This document shows positions 15,797 to 22,601 of a DNA stretch of 22,601 bases, piece after piece (the stretch's first letter is position 1; every line of letters starts with the position of its first letter). Origin of the DNA: CAYSDH01 sp964429805 (GTDB lineage: Bacteria; Bacteroidota; Bacteroidia; Flavobacteriales_D; JABDKJ01). The translations under genes and the position numbers were made by a program. Below the pieces are notes generated by a model, which had not been told where the DNA came from, ran no database searches, and saw nothing but the letters and a program-made list of their open reading frames with translations. The DNA lies in the NCBI GenBank assembly GCA_964429805.1, contig CAYSDH010000055.1, positions 1-22,601 of the forward strand, given 5' to 3'.

Positions 15797-16267
15797 ATGA
15801 TTATTAAGCACATCAATTTTCCAATCATTCTGCTTTGTCTGCTGCTCAGCGCTTGCTCTAACAAGGGCGCTTCAAAAACTGCAGATCAAGCTGCTAACTC
15901 AGAATCTAAAGTGAAAAGTAGAGAAGTAATGAAGCCCATGGTTAAAATGGGTTATGGCAATGAGTCAGACCCTGTAACTATTAATGGTATGAGTGCTGAA
16001 GGACATATGTTATCCATTGAGGTGACATACAGCGGAGGTTGCGCTGACCATACTTTTGAATTATTGACGGATGGTATGCTAATGAAGAGCCTGCCGCCCA
16101 AGCAATTCTATTTCTTAAAGCACCAGGCTAATGGTGATGCATGTGAAGCGCTCATCTCTGAAACACTTCAGTTTGACATGTCTGGTATAGACCGAGCAAA
16201 TGCAAATCAGCTGGTGGTCATTCTGTCGGAGTACACTGGAAACGCAACACTTACGTTTGATAAATAA
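15797..16267 (+). CDS. Small lipoprotein of unknown function
   Basis: Predicted lipoprotein of 156 residues. The signal peptide is about residues 1-19 with a classic LLSAC lipobox, so C20 is the likely anchor. A low-complexity linker (about 21-50, rich in Ser, Lys and Ala) leads to a compact domain from about 55 to the end. That domain has a YSGGCADHTFELL segment, a SLPPKQFYFLKH segment, a GDACEALISETLQFDMS segment and a beta-rich close. Two Cys in the domain (in GGCAD and GDACEA) could form a disulfide outside the cytoplasm. I recall similar YSGGC...DxC...TLxFD lipoproteins in Bacteroidota but know no function. It lies between a PLP enzyme and a cell-wall hydrolase, on the same strand, 93 nt before the latter. 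Confidence 0.85.
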   Translation: MIIKHINFPIILLCLLLSACSNKGASKTADQAANSESKVKSREVMKPMVKMGYGNESDPVTINGMSAEGHMLSIEVTYSGGCADHTFELLTDGMLMKSLPPKQFYFLKHQANGDACEALISETLQFDMSGIDRANANQLVVILSEYTGNATLTFDK

Positions 16268-16336
16268 GCTTTTGCTCTTCACATTTCTATGTTGAAACGC
16301 GAGTCAGTCGACCAAATCATACCTCCTTATCACAGT

Positions 16337-16344
16337 TAGTTTTG
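16337..16344 (+). promoter_or_regulatory. Candidate -7 element for the GH73 gene
   Basis: TAGTTTTG matches TAnnTTTG exactly, 16 nt before the ATG at 16361, but I see no TTG at a usual -33 distance. It could serve a short-leader transcript. Weak call. Confidence 0.25.
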
Positions 16345-16360
16345 AATTTACATCAAAGAG

Positions 16361-17305
16361 ATGCAAAAGTTTATTGCTTTATACATATTCATCCTCACAG
16401 GATTTGCCCTTCAAGCAGAGGGAGGTGACCGACAGGCCTACATAAATAAGTGGAAGGATGTAGCCATCGAGCAAATGGAAAAACACGGTATTCCTGCCAG
16501 TATCACGTTGGCTCAGGGCATACTAGAAAGTGGAAATGGCCGGAGCATGCTCACCAGAGAGGCCAATAATCATTTCGGCATCAAATGTCACGGTTGGAAG
16601 GGTCCAGGGGTCTATAAGGATGATGACAAGAAGAATGAGTGTTTCCGGAAATATAAAACTGCCCGACAGTCATTTGAAGACCATTCGCAGTTTTTGATGA
16701 AAAGACGCTATGCCGGACTCTTCGAATTAAAACAGTCTGACTATAAAGGCTGGGCAAAAGGCCTAAAAAAAGCAGGCTATGCCACTGATCCAGCTTACGC
16801 GCGCAGATTAATTACACTCATTGAGGAGAATGATTTAGCCAGATTTGATGACCAGCGCTTGGCAAAGCGAGAAAAATTTCATCGCACTGCAAAGAGAGAA
16901 AAAGTAAAGCCAACATCAAGCGAATCAACTGAAGTTGAAATTGATTTGGTTGTCTCTCGTCAAGTGGAGATGCACCCAAACAACATCAAGTTTGTTAGGG
17001 CTAAAAAGGGAGATGATATCAAGACGATAGCCTCAGCAATGGATGTCGCCCCATGGCAGATAAAAAAGTATAACGACATGGGAACCCGAACAACGTTCAA
17101 GGAAGGCGAGTTCGTATACCTGCAGCCCAAAAGGAGAAATGGAAAAAAAGCGTTTCACAAGGCGATTAAGGGCGAGACTTTAAAGGAGATATCTCAGAAT
17201 CATGGAGTGTCACTCAAGAAAATAAGGGAGTACAACTCAGATATCCCACCAGATAAACCACTGGCTGCTGGTCAGCGCATCCTCTTAAAAAAGCCGAGGA
17301 ATTAG
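16361..17305 (+). CDS. Secreted GH73 glucosaminidase with two LysM domains
   Basis: Peptidoglycan hydrolase of 314 residues that should cut the N-acetylglucosaminyl side of the glycan, acting in cell separation or wall turnover. A signal peptide (about 1-19, ending in LQA) is followed by a GH73 domain (about 25-165). LAQGILESGNGRS supplies the likely catalytic acid E56, then NNHFGIKCHGWKG, a YKTARQSFEDHSQFL stretch, YKGWAKGLKKAGYATDPAYARRL. A lysine- and serine-rich linker (about 165-205) leads to two LysM-type repeats (about 212-256 and 265-309, the second containing GETLKEISQNHGVSLKKIREYN), which bind glycan. The domain order matches common Bacteroidota glucosaminidases. It stands 74 nt before asnS, which appears to have its own promoter. 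Confidence 0.92.
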   Translation: MQKFIALYIFILTGFALQAEGGDRQAYINKWKDVAIEQMEKHGIPASITLAQGILESGNGRSMLTREANNHFGIKCHGWKGPGVYKDDDKKNECFRKYKTARQSFEDHSQFLMKRRYAGLFELKQSDYKGWAKGLKKAGYATDPAYARRLITLIEENDLARFDDQRLAKREKFHRTAKREKVKPTSSESTEVEIDLVVSRQVEMHPNNIKFVRAKKGDDIKTIASAMDVAPWQIKKYNDMGTRTTFKEGEFVYLQPKRRNGKKAFHKAIKGETLKEISQNHGVSLKKIREYNSDIPPDKPLAAGQRILLKKPRN

Positions 17306-17332
17306 CGATGCCTGACCCAACATACTCTCCTC

Positions 17333-17362
17333 TTGCCGCACGCCTGATTTTTTGTTCTTTTG
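17333..17362 (+). promoter_or_regulatory. Candidate promoter for asnS (TTG-N19-TTCTTTTG)
   Basis: TTG at 17333-17335 and TTCTTTTG at 17355-17362 are separated by exactly 19 nt, the same spacing as the rpsL promoter. The -7 box has one mismatch to TAnnTTTG. The transcript would start about 11 nt before the asnS ATG at 17380. Confidence 0.45.
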
Positions 17363-17379
17363 TTGGCTGATTTAAAGAC

Positions 17380-18810
17380 ATGGAACGACAAGACATCAAA
17401 GCCCTTCTCTCAAGTAATGAGGTAGGGTCGGAAGTAGAGGTTAATGGATGGGTGAGAACCTTTCGCAACAATCAATTTATTGCACTCAATGACGGGTCAA
17501 CCATAAACAATCTGCAGGTTGTTGTCGATTTTGAATCTATGGATGAGCAGGTGCTCAAGTCTATCAGTACTGGAGCAGCAATCAGAGCCAAAGGGCAGCT
17601 GGTCGAGTCGCAGGGCAAGGGGCAGCGAGTTGAAGTCAAGGCCACCGAAGTTGAAGTTTTAGGTGAGGCAGACCCCGAGTCATATGTGCTTCAGCCCAAA
17701 AGACATTCGCTCGAGTTTCTGAGAGAAAATGCTCACCTGCGTATGCGGACAAGTACATTTTCTGCGGTATTTAGAATTCGTCATGCCGCTTCGTTTGCCA
17801 TCCATAAGTACTTCAACGACCATGGCTTTTATATGATGCACACACCTATTATAACAGGTTCGGATGCAGAAGGTGCTGGAGAGATGTTTAGAGTGACCAC
17901 TCTGAGCCTCGATGAAGTCCCTAAAAATGAAAAAGGTCAAGTGGATGTAAAGCAAGACTTCTTCGGAAAAGAAACAAACCTGACCGTTTCTGGTCAGCTT
18001 GAGGCAGAGCTTGGCGCTTTGGCACTTGGCAAGGTTTATACGTTTGGTCCAACATTTCGTGCTGAGAACTCAAATACATCAAGGCACTTGGCTGAGTTTT
18101 GGATGATTGAGCCTGAGATAGCGTTTGCAGACATTCATGACGACATGGATCTTGCAGAAGGGCTTATGACCTATGTGATTGGTCATATTCTGGAAAATTG
18201 TGCAGATGACTTAGCCTTCCTAGAAAACAGAGAAGCACAAGAGGATAAGCAAAAGCCGCAAGCAGAGCGAAATGAGATGCCTCTAACCGAGCGCTTAAAG
18301 TTTGTTGCGGAAAATGATTTTGAGCGATTGACCTACACGGAAGCCATTGACATACTATTAAGGTCAAAGCCATATAAGAAGAAGAAATTCAAATTTCCGA
18401 TAGAGTGGGGCGTTGACTTGCAATCAGAGCATGAGCGTTACTTGGTTGAGAAGCATTTTAAAAAACCGGTGATTCTTACAGACTATCCTGCTCAGATTAA
18501 GGCCTTTTACATGAGGCTTAATGATGACGAGAAGACTGTGGCTGCTATGGATGTCCTTTTTCCTGGAATAGGTGAGATTATCGGAGGTTCGCAAAGAGAA
18601 GAGCGATATGATGTCTTGAAAAAGAAATGTCAAGAGTTTGATATTCCCGAAGAGCATGTGTGGTGGTACTTAGAGACTCGAAAGTTTGGCTCGTGCAAAC
18701 ATGCTGGTTTCGGTCTTGGTTTTGAGCGTCTAATAATGTTCCTCACCGGAATGGGCAATGTGCGAGACGTGATCCCTTTCCCGCGCACACCTCAAAACGC
18801 TGCATTTTAA
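17380..18810 (+). CDS. asnS: Asparaginyl-tRNA synthetase
   Basis: Charges tRNA-Asn with asparagine in the cytoplasm; class IIb aminoacyl-tRNA synthetase. The 476 residues match the usual bacterial length. The N-terminal OB-fold anticodon-binding domain (about 15-100, VNGWVRTFRNNQFIALNDGS) is followed by the catalytic core: SDAEGAGEMF, motif 2 as TFRAENSNTSRHLAEFWMIEPE spread over about 227-248, and motif 3 as GFGLGFERLIMFLTGMGNVRD near the end, closing with PFPRTP. SDAEGAGEMF and the motif 2 sequence mark asparaginyl rather than aspartyl specificity. Its presence suggests that Asn-tRNA is charged directly. It is followed at once by a strong terminator and appears to be a single-gene unit. Confidence 0.98.
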   Translation: MERQDIKALLSSNEVGSEVEVNGWVRTFRNNQFIALNDGSTINNLQVVVDFESMDEQVLKSISTGAAIRAKGQLVESQGKGQRVEVKATEVEVLGEADPESYVLQPKRHSLEFLRENAHLRMRTSTFSAVFRIRHAASFAIHKYFNDHGFYMMHTPIITGSDAEGAGEMFRVTTLSLDEVPKNEKGQVDVKQDFFGKETNLTVSGQLEAELGALALGKVYTFGPTFRAENSNTSRHLAEFWMIEPEIAFADIHDDMDLAEGLMTYVIGHILENCADDLAFLENREAQEDKQKPQAERNEMPLTERLKFVAENDFERLTYTEAIDILLRSKPYKKKKFKFPIEWGVDLQSEHERYLVEKHFKKPVILTDYPAQIKAFYMRLNDDEKTVAAMDVLFPGIGEIIGGSQREERYDVLKKKCQEFDIPEEHVWWYLETRKFGSCKHAGFGLGFERLIMFLTGMGNVRDVIPFPRTPQNAAF

Positions 18811-18838
18811 CTTAATCCTTGTAAATCAAGGTGTATTG

Positions 18839-18869
18839 AGCCTATGTAGCCCTGCTACATAGGCTTTTT
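18839..18869 (+). terminator. Rho-independent terminator after asnS
   Basis: A perfect 12-bp stem (AGCCTATGTAGC at 18839-18850, GCTACATAGGCT at 18854-18865) with a CCT loop is followed by T to 18869. It starts 29 nt after the asnS stop and insulates the ribosomal operon from asnS. Confidence 0.95.
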
Positions 18870-18946
18870 AGTAGATAAAATATGGCTCTGCACAACCAAA
18901 CGTTGATAATCCTCCGTCAATTGGGCTGAATTTTTTTTTCAACAGG

Positions 18947-18976
18947 TTGATTTTATAATTAAATGTCGTAGCTTTG
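18947..18976 (+). promoter_or_regulatory. Bacteroidota-type promoter of the rpsL operon
   Basis: TTG at 18947-18949, a 19-nt spacer and TAGCTTTG at 18969-18976 match the known Bacteroidota primary-sigma consensus (TTG, about 19 nt, TAnnTTTG) exactly. An AT-rich block with a run of nine T lies just upstream (18931-18939). The transcript should begin near 18982, giving a leader of about 47 nt. Confidence 0.82.
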
Positions 18977-18980
18977 CACC

Positions 18981-19013
18981 CCCTTAAAAAAAGGGACGGT
19001 ATACTATATAGTA
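18981..19013 (+). promoter_or_regulatory. Small hairpins in the rpsL leader
   Basis: Right at the predicted 5' end of the mRNA, CCCTT (18981-18985) can pair with AAGGG (18991-18995) across five A. Then TACTATATAGTA (19002-19013) is a perfect 12-bp palindrome. Both are short and AT-rich and could be fortuitous; a role in mRNA stability or autoregulation is only inferred. Confidence 0.3.
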
Positions 19014-19029
19014 AAGAAATTAGCTGAAA

Positions 19030-19404
19030 ATGCCTACGATACAGCAACTTGTAAGAAAGGGTAGAATTACCAAAACAACGACTTCTAAGTCGGCTGCTTT
19101 GAATTCGAGCCCACAACGAAGAGGAGTTTGCGTGAGGGTTTACACCACCACTCCTAAGAAGCCTAACTCAGCCATGAGAAAAGTGGCAAGGGTAAGATTG
19201 ACTAACGGAAACGAAGTCAATGCATACATAGGTGGTGAGGGTCACAACCTTCAAGAGCACAGTATCGTGCTCGTGCGAGGAGGAAGAGTGAAAGACCTTC
19301 CAGGTGTACGTTACCACATCGTGCGTGGAGCGCTCGATACTGCCGGAGTTGAAGGTAGAACACAACGTAGGTCAAAGTATGGTACAAAAAGACCAAAGAA
19401 ATAA
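19030..19404 (+). CDS. rpsL: 30S ribosomal protein S12
   Basis: Decoding-site protein of the small subunit, 124 residues, usual length. TIQQLVRKGR opens the protein; TTPKKPNSAMRKVARVRL and GGRVKDLPGVRYHIVRGALD are the two conserved loops at the decoding centre. K43 and K88, the residues where streptomycin-resistance changes usually fall, are both lysine, so the target looks wild type. D89 is the site known for beta-methylthiolation in other bacteria. It heads the operon behind a strong promoter. rpsG follows after only 6 nt, so the long rpsL-rpsG spacer that S7 binds in E. coli is absent; S7 feedback, if any, must act elsewhere. Confidence 0.98.
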   Translation: MPTIQQLVRKGRITKTTTSKSAALNSSPQRRGVCVRVYTTTPKKPNSAMRKVARVRLTNGNEVNAYIGGEGHNLQEHSIVLVRGGRVKDLPGVRYHIVRGALDTAGVEGRTQRRSKYGTKRPKK

Positions 19405-19410
19405 TAGGCC

Positions 19411-19881
19411 ATGAGAAGAAGAAAAGCGAAACAGCATATTATTCTCCCTGATCCAAAGTTCAACGATGTTCAGGTGACGAAATTCGTTAACAACTTGATG
19501 CTCAGCGGAAAGAAGACCAAAGCCTTTGATATCTTCTACAGTGCTATTGAGATTGTTGACTCAAAAGTTGAAGAGACTGAAGGTCTTGAGACATTTAAGC
19601 AAGCATTGGTTAACGTTACTCCAGGAGTTGAGGTTCGTAGCCGTAGAGTAGGTGGTGCGACTTTCCAGATTCCTACACCTGTAAATGATGCGCGCAAGCA
19701 ATCGATGGGTATGAAGTGGTTAATCGGTTACGCCAGAAAAAGAAACGAAAAAGGAATGCACAACAAACTTGCCGCTGAAATCATAGCAGCAGCAAAAGAA
19801 GAAGGTGCAGCCTACAAGAAGAAAGAGGACACGCACAAGATGGCCGAGGCCAACAAAGCATTCTCGCACTTCAGATTCTAA
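19411..19881 (+). CDS. rpsG: 30S ribosomal protein S7
   Basis: Primary 16S rRNA 3'-domain binder that nucleates assembly of the small-subunit head and lines the exit site; 156 residues, usual bacterial length. MRRRKA opens the basic N-terminus. The conserved stretch VTPGVEVRSRRVGGATFQIP, spread over about 69-88, forms the beta-hairpin region; WLIGYARKRNEKGMHNKLAAEI and the closing AFSHFRF are typical. Six nt separate it from rpsL and 24 nt from fusA, all on one transcript. Confidence 0.98.
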   Translation: MRRRKAKQHIILPDPKFNDVQVTKFVNNLMLSGKKTKAFDIFYSAIEIVDSKVEETEGLETFKQALVNVTPGVEVRSRRVGGATFQIPTPVNDARKQSMGMKWLIGYARKRNEKGMHNKLAAEIIAAAKEEGAAYKKKEDTHKMAEANKAFSHFRF

Positions 19882-19905
19882 TAATCAGGATTACAAGAAG
19901 AAATC

Positions 19906-22005
19906 ATGTCAAGAGACTTAAGAAATACACGAAACATTGGAATTGCTGCCCACATTGATGCGGGTAAGACAACCACTACTGAGCGTGTACTATATTATGC
20001 TGGTGTCAGTCACAAGATTGGTGAGGTGCACGATGGTGCAGCGACTATGGACTGGATGGAGCAAGAGCAGGAAAGAGGCATTACAATTACTTCGGCTGCC
20101 ACTACGGTTTTCTGGAACTACCGTGATACAGAGTACCACGTAAATATTATTGATACACCTGGTCACGTTGACTTTACAGTTGAGGTAAACCGTTCATTGC
20201 GTGTACTTGATGGGTTGGTCTTCTTGTTTTCAGCCGTTGATGGTGTTGAGCCTCAGTCTGAAACAAACTGGAGATTGGCAAACAACTATAACGTGCCTCG
20301 TATCGGTTTCGTGAACAAGATGGACCGTCAAGGTGCTGACTTCGTGAAAGTGTGCAAGCAGGTGAAAGAAATGCTCGGTTCTAAGGCCGTGCCACTTCAG
20401 TTGCCTATCGGTGCAGAAGATGATTTTAGAGGTGTTGTTGACTTGATTAACAACCGTGGTATCATATGGAATGAGGCTGACCAGGGAATGACATTTGAAG
20501 AGTGTCCAATTCCTGAAGACATGGCTGAAGAGGTTTCTGAATACAGAGAGAACCTTCTTGAGGCGGTTGCTGAGTTTGATGATACATTGATGGAGAAGTA
20601 CTTCGAGGATCCAAACTCACTTACGGAGAGAGAAATCTTGGATGCACTGCGTCAAGCTACTATCTCAGGTACAATCGTACCAATGACTTGTGGTTCAGCA
20701 TTTAAGAACAAAGGTGTTCAGACAATGTTGGATTATGTGATGGAGATTCTTCCTTCACCAATGGATACTGAGGCCATCGTAGGTGTTAATCCTAAGACTG
20801 AAGAAGAAGAGTCACGTAAGCCATCAATTGATGAGCCATTTGCTGCTCTTGCCTTCAAGATCGCTACTGACCCTTTTGTTGGAAGGCTATGTTTCGCACG
20901 AGCCTACTCAGGTGTGCTTAACCAAGGGTCTTACATCCACAACTCACGTAACGGAAACAAAGAGAGAATCTCTCGTATTTTCCAGATGCACGCGAACAAG
21001 CAGAATCAGATTGATATGCTTCAAGCTGGTGACATTGCTGCCCTTGTTGGATTTAAAGACATCAAGACTGGTGATACGCTGTGTGCGTTGGATAGTCCTA
21101 TTGTTCTTGAATCAATGGATTTCCCAGAGCCAGTAATCGGTATCGCTGTTGAGCCTAAAACTCAAAGTGATGTAGATAAGTTAGGTATGGCCCTAGCCAA
21201 GCTCTCTGAAGAGGATCCTACGTTCGTTGTTAGAACAGACGAAGATTCTGGACAGACTATCATCTCAGGAATGGGAGAGCTTCACCTAGACATCATCATG
21301 GACCGTCTCAAAAGAGAGTTCAAGGTGGAGGTAAACCAAGGTGCACCTCAAGTAAGCTACAAAGAGACTGTTCAAGGTACTGTTGATCACAGAGAGACAT
21401 ACAAGAAGCAGACTGGTGGACGTGGTAAGTTCGCAGATATCGTTATCACTATCGGTGCAGCAGATGCTGACCAAGAAGATGATTTGGTATTCGAAAACAA
21501 AATTAAAGGTGGTAACGTACCTAAAGAATTCATCCCTTCTGTAGAGAAAGGATTTAAGGAGGCCATGAAGAATGGAGTTCTTGCAGGCTTCCCTATGGAT
21601 AAGTTGAAAGTGACATTGAAAGATGGATCTTTCCACGCGGTAGATTCTGACCAGCTCTCATTTGAGTTAGCTGCCAAGAATGCTTACAAGAACGCTCTTC
21701 CTCAAGCTAACCCTGTACTTCTTGAGCCTATCATGAAGCTTGAAGTACTGTGCCCAGAAGAAAACATGGGTGATATCGTGGGTGACCTTAACAGAAGAAG
21801 AGGAGTGATTCAAGGGATGAGCGATCGTGCCGGTTCTAAAGTTGTAAAGGCGAATGTGCCATTATCTGAGATGTTCGGATATGTGACTGCCCTTCGTACT
21901 ATTTCTTCTGGTCGAGCTACGTCTACTATGGAGTTTGAGAAGTTTGAGCCAGCACCGCGCAGTGTTGCCGATGAGGTGATTGCTAAGTCTAAGGGAACAG
22001 CATAA
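19906..22005 (+). CDS. fusA: Elongation factor G
   Basis: GTPase that drives translocation of tRNA and mRNA and, with ribosome recycling factor, splits ribosomes. The 699 residues match the standard length. G motifs are intact: AHIDAGKT (15-22), RGITI (57-61), DTPGH (83-87), NKMD (137-140) and a later GSAF. Domains II, III, IV (around SYKETVQG and GGRGKFADI) and V (LEPIMKLEVLCPEENMGDIVGDLN region) follow in order. It sits in its classic place after rpsG, and the canonical motifs show that this is the main EF-G rather than a divergent paralogue. The ATG follows a purine-rich AGAAGAAATC. rpsJ, not tuf, is 20 nt downstream. Confidence 0.98.
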   Translation: MSRDLRNTRNIGIAAHIDAGKTTTTERVLYYAGVSHKIGEVHDGAATMDWMEQEQERGITITSAATTVFWNYRDTEYHVNIIDTPGHVDFTVEVNRSLRVLDGLVFLFSAVDGVEPQSETNWRLANNYNVPRIGFVNKMDRQGADFVKVCKQVKEMLGSKAVPLQLPIGAEDDFRGVVDLINNRGIIWNEADQGMTFEECPIPEDMAEEVSEYRENLLEAVAEFDDTLMEKYFEDPNSLTEREILDALRQATISGTIVPMTCGSAFKNKGVQTMLDYVMEILPSPMDTEAIVGVNPKTEEEESRKPSIDEPFAALAFKIATDPFVGRLCFARAYSGVLNQGSYIHNSRNGNKERISRIFQMHANKQNQIDMLQAGDIAALVGFKDIKTGDTLCALDSPIVLESMDFPEPVIGIAVEPKTQSDVDKLGMALAKLSEEDPTFVVRTDEDSGQTIISGMGELHLDIIMDRLKREFKVEVNQGAPQVSYKETVQGTVDHRETYKKQTGGRGKFADIVITIGAADADQEDDLVFENKIKGGNVPKEFIPSVEKGFKEAMKNGVLAGFPMDKLKVTLKDGSFHAVDSDQLSFELAAKNAYKNALPQANPVLLEPIMKLEVLCPEENMGDIVGDLNRRRGVIQGMSDRAGSKVVKANVPLSEMFGYVTALRTISSGRATSTMEFEKFEPAPRSVADEVIAKSKGTA

Positions 22006-22025
22006 GCATTAGAGATTAAGAAATC

Positions 22026-22331
22026 ATGAGTCAGAAGATTAGAATAAAATTAAAGTCTTACGATCACAACTTAGTAGATAAGTCTGCTGAGAAAATCGTA
22101 AAGACTGTAAAGTCTACAGGAGCTGTAGTAAGTGGTCCGATACCTCTACCTACTCACCGTAGAATTTACACAGTATTGAAGTCTCCACACGTGAATAAGA
22201 AAGCACGTGAGCAGTTCAAGCTGAATTCGTACAAGAGATTGATGGACATTTACAGCTCTTCTTCGAAGACTGTTGATGCACTCATGAGATTAGAACTTCC
22301 ATCTGGTGTGGAAGTAGAGATAAAAGTGTGA
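22026..22331 (+). CDS. rpsJ: 30S ribosomal protein S10
   Basis: Small-subunit head protein, and NusE in transcription antitermination complexes; 101 residues, usual length. The sequence IRIKLKSYDHNLVDKSAEKIV at the N-terminus, GPIPLPTHRRIYTVLKSPHV in the long loop, and REQFKLNSYKRLMDIYSSSS are diagnostic (each spread over about 20 residues). It is the first gene of the S10 ribosomal cluster, which here continues directly from fusA with a 20-nt spacer and no promoter that I can see, so the str and S10 operons appear joined. Confidence 0.98.
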   Translation: MSQKIRIKLKSYDHNLVDKSAEKIVKTVKSTGAVVSGPIPLPTHRRIYTVLKSPHVNKKAREQFKLNSYKRLMDIYSSSSKTVDALMRLELPSGVEVEIKV

Positions 22332-22350
22332 ACCTGAATACCTGGAAGTA

Positions 22351-22601
22351 ATGCCTGGATTGATAGGAAGAAAAATAGGAATGACCAACATGTTCACCGA
22401 AGAAGGGAAGAACATGCCGTGTACTGTCCTCGAAGTAGGACCGAATGTGGTCACTCAGATAAAAACTGAGGAAAAAGACGGATATAATGCTGTTCAACTC
22501 GGATATGGAGACAAATCTGACAAGAACACAACAAAGCCGCTTCAAGGTCACTTTAAAAAGGCCAAGACAACACCTAAGCAGAAGCTTGTGGAGTTTGACG
22601 G
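22351..22601 (+). CDS. rplC: 50S ribosomal protein L3, 3' part missing
   Basis: Large-subunit protein near the peptidyl-transferase entry. I read 83 full codons from the ATG at 22351 to the window end: MPGLIGRKIGMTNMFTEEGK, then PCTVLEVGPNVVTQIKTEE and GYNAVQLGYG, ending VEFDG. These match the L3 N-terminus, which is about 205 residues in full, so roughly 60 percent is missing. It begins 19 nt after the rpsJ stop, the usual S10-cluster order. There is no stop before the edge, and no adapter sequence at this end. Confidence 0.96.
   Translation, partial: MPGLIGRKIGMTNMFTEEGKNMPCTVLEVGPNVVTQIKTEEKDGYNAVQLGYGDKSDKNTTKPLQGHFKKAKTTPKQKLVEFD

Noticed and set aside
18931..18939. Run of nine T before the rpsL promoter as a second terminator
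   Set aside because: No stem-forming sequence precedes it, and the true asnS terminator is about 60 nt upstream; it is more likely an AT-rich promoter-upstream element.
19030..19404. Possible streptomycin-resistance allele of rpsL
   Set aside because: K43 and K88 are both the wild-type lysine.

Overview
The window looks like a contig from a Bacteroidota chromosome, probably a free-living and possibly aquatic member. Four things point there. One is a 3185-residue secreted repeat protein with a gliding-motility-type C-terminal domain (type IX secretion cargo). Another is promoters of the Bacteroidota form TTG-N19-TAnnTTTG. Most start codons sit behind A-rich stretches rather than clear Shine-Dalgarno sites. 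Finally, fusA is followed directly by rpsJ with no tuf between them. The genus cannot be told from the sequence. Bases 1-16 are not genomic: they match the end of the Tn5/Nextera transposase mosaic-end adapter.

Layout. Minus strand, 17-1947: a dolichol-phosphate-mannose-synthase-like glycosyltransferase overlaps by 4 nt a dihydroorotase (pyrC) that runs off the left end into the adapter. Plus strand, 2093-2539: an alanine-rich, coiled-coil-like lipoprotein closed by a strong terminator. Minus strand, 2808-12365: the giant repeat protein, with 24 tandem ~80-residue modules, each carrying a Cys pair. Minus strand, 12515-14659: urocanate hydratase carrying an N-terminal cysteine-rich DUF5522-like module in frame. 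A 140-nt divergent spacer with a perfect 17-bp palindrome separates it from a plus-strand series: a PLP-dependent ACC deaminase/D-cysteine desulfhydrase family enzyme, a small lipoprotein, a secreted GH73 glucosaminidase with two LysM domains, and asnS with its terminator. From 19030 to the right edge runs the ribosomal operon rpsL-rpsG-fusA-rpsJ-rplC, behind a near-textbook promoter; rplC is cut by the window end.

Most of the window is housekeeping: translation, pyrimidine synthesis, histidine breakdown and envelope work. The accessory-looking parts are the giant surface protein, the Ala-rich lipoprotein, the unassigned small lipoprotein and the fused urocanase. Coding density is high: no stretch of 300 bases lacks a gene, and no tRNA, rRNA, CRISPR array, insertion sequence or prophage gene was seen. 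I found no clear new multi-gene system. The most unusual items are the module array and the DUF5522-urocanase fusion.
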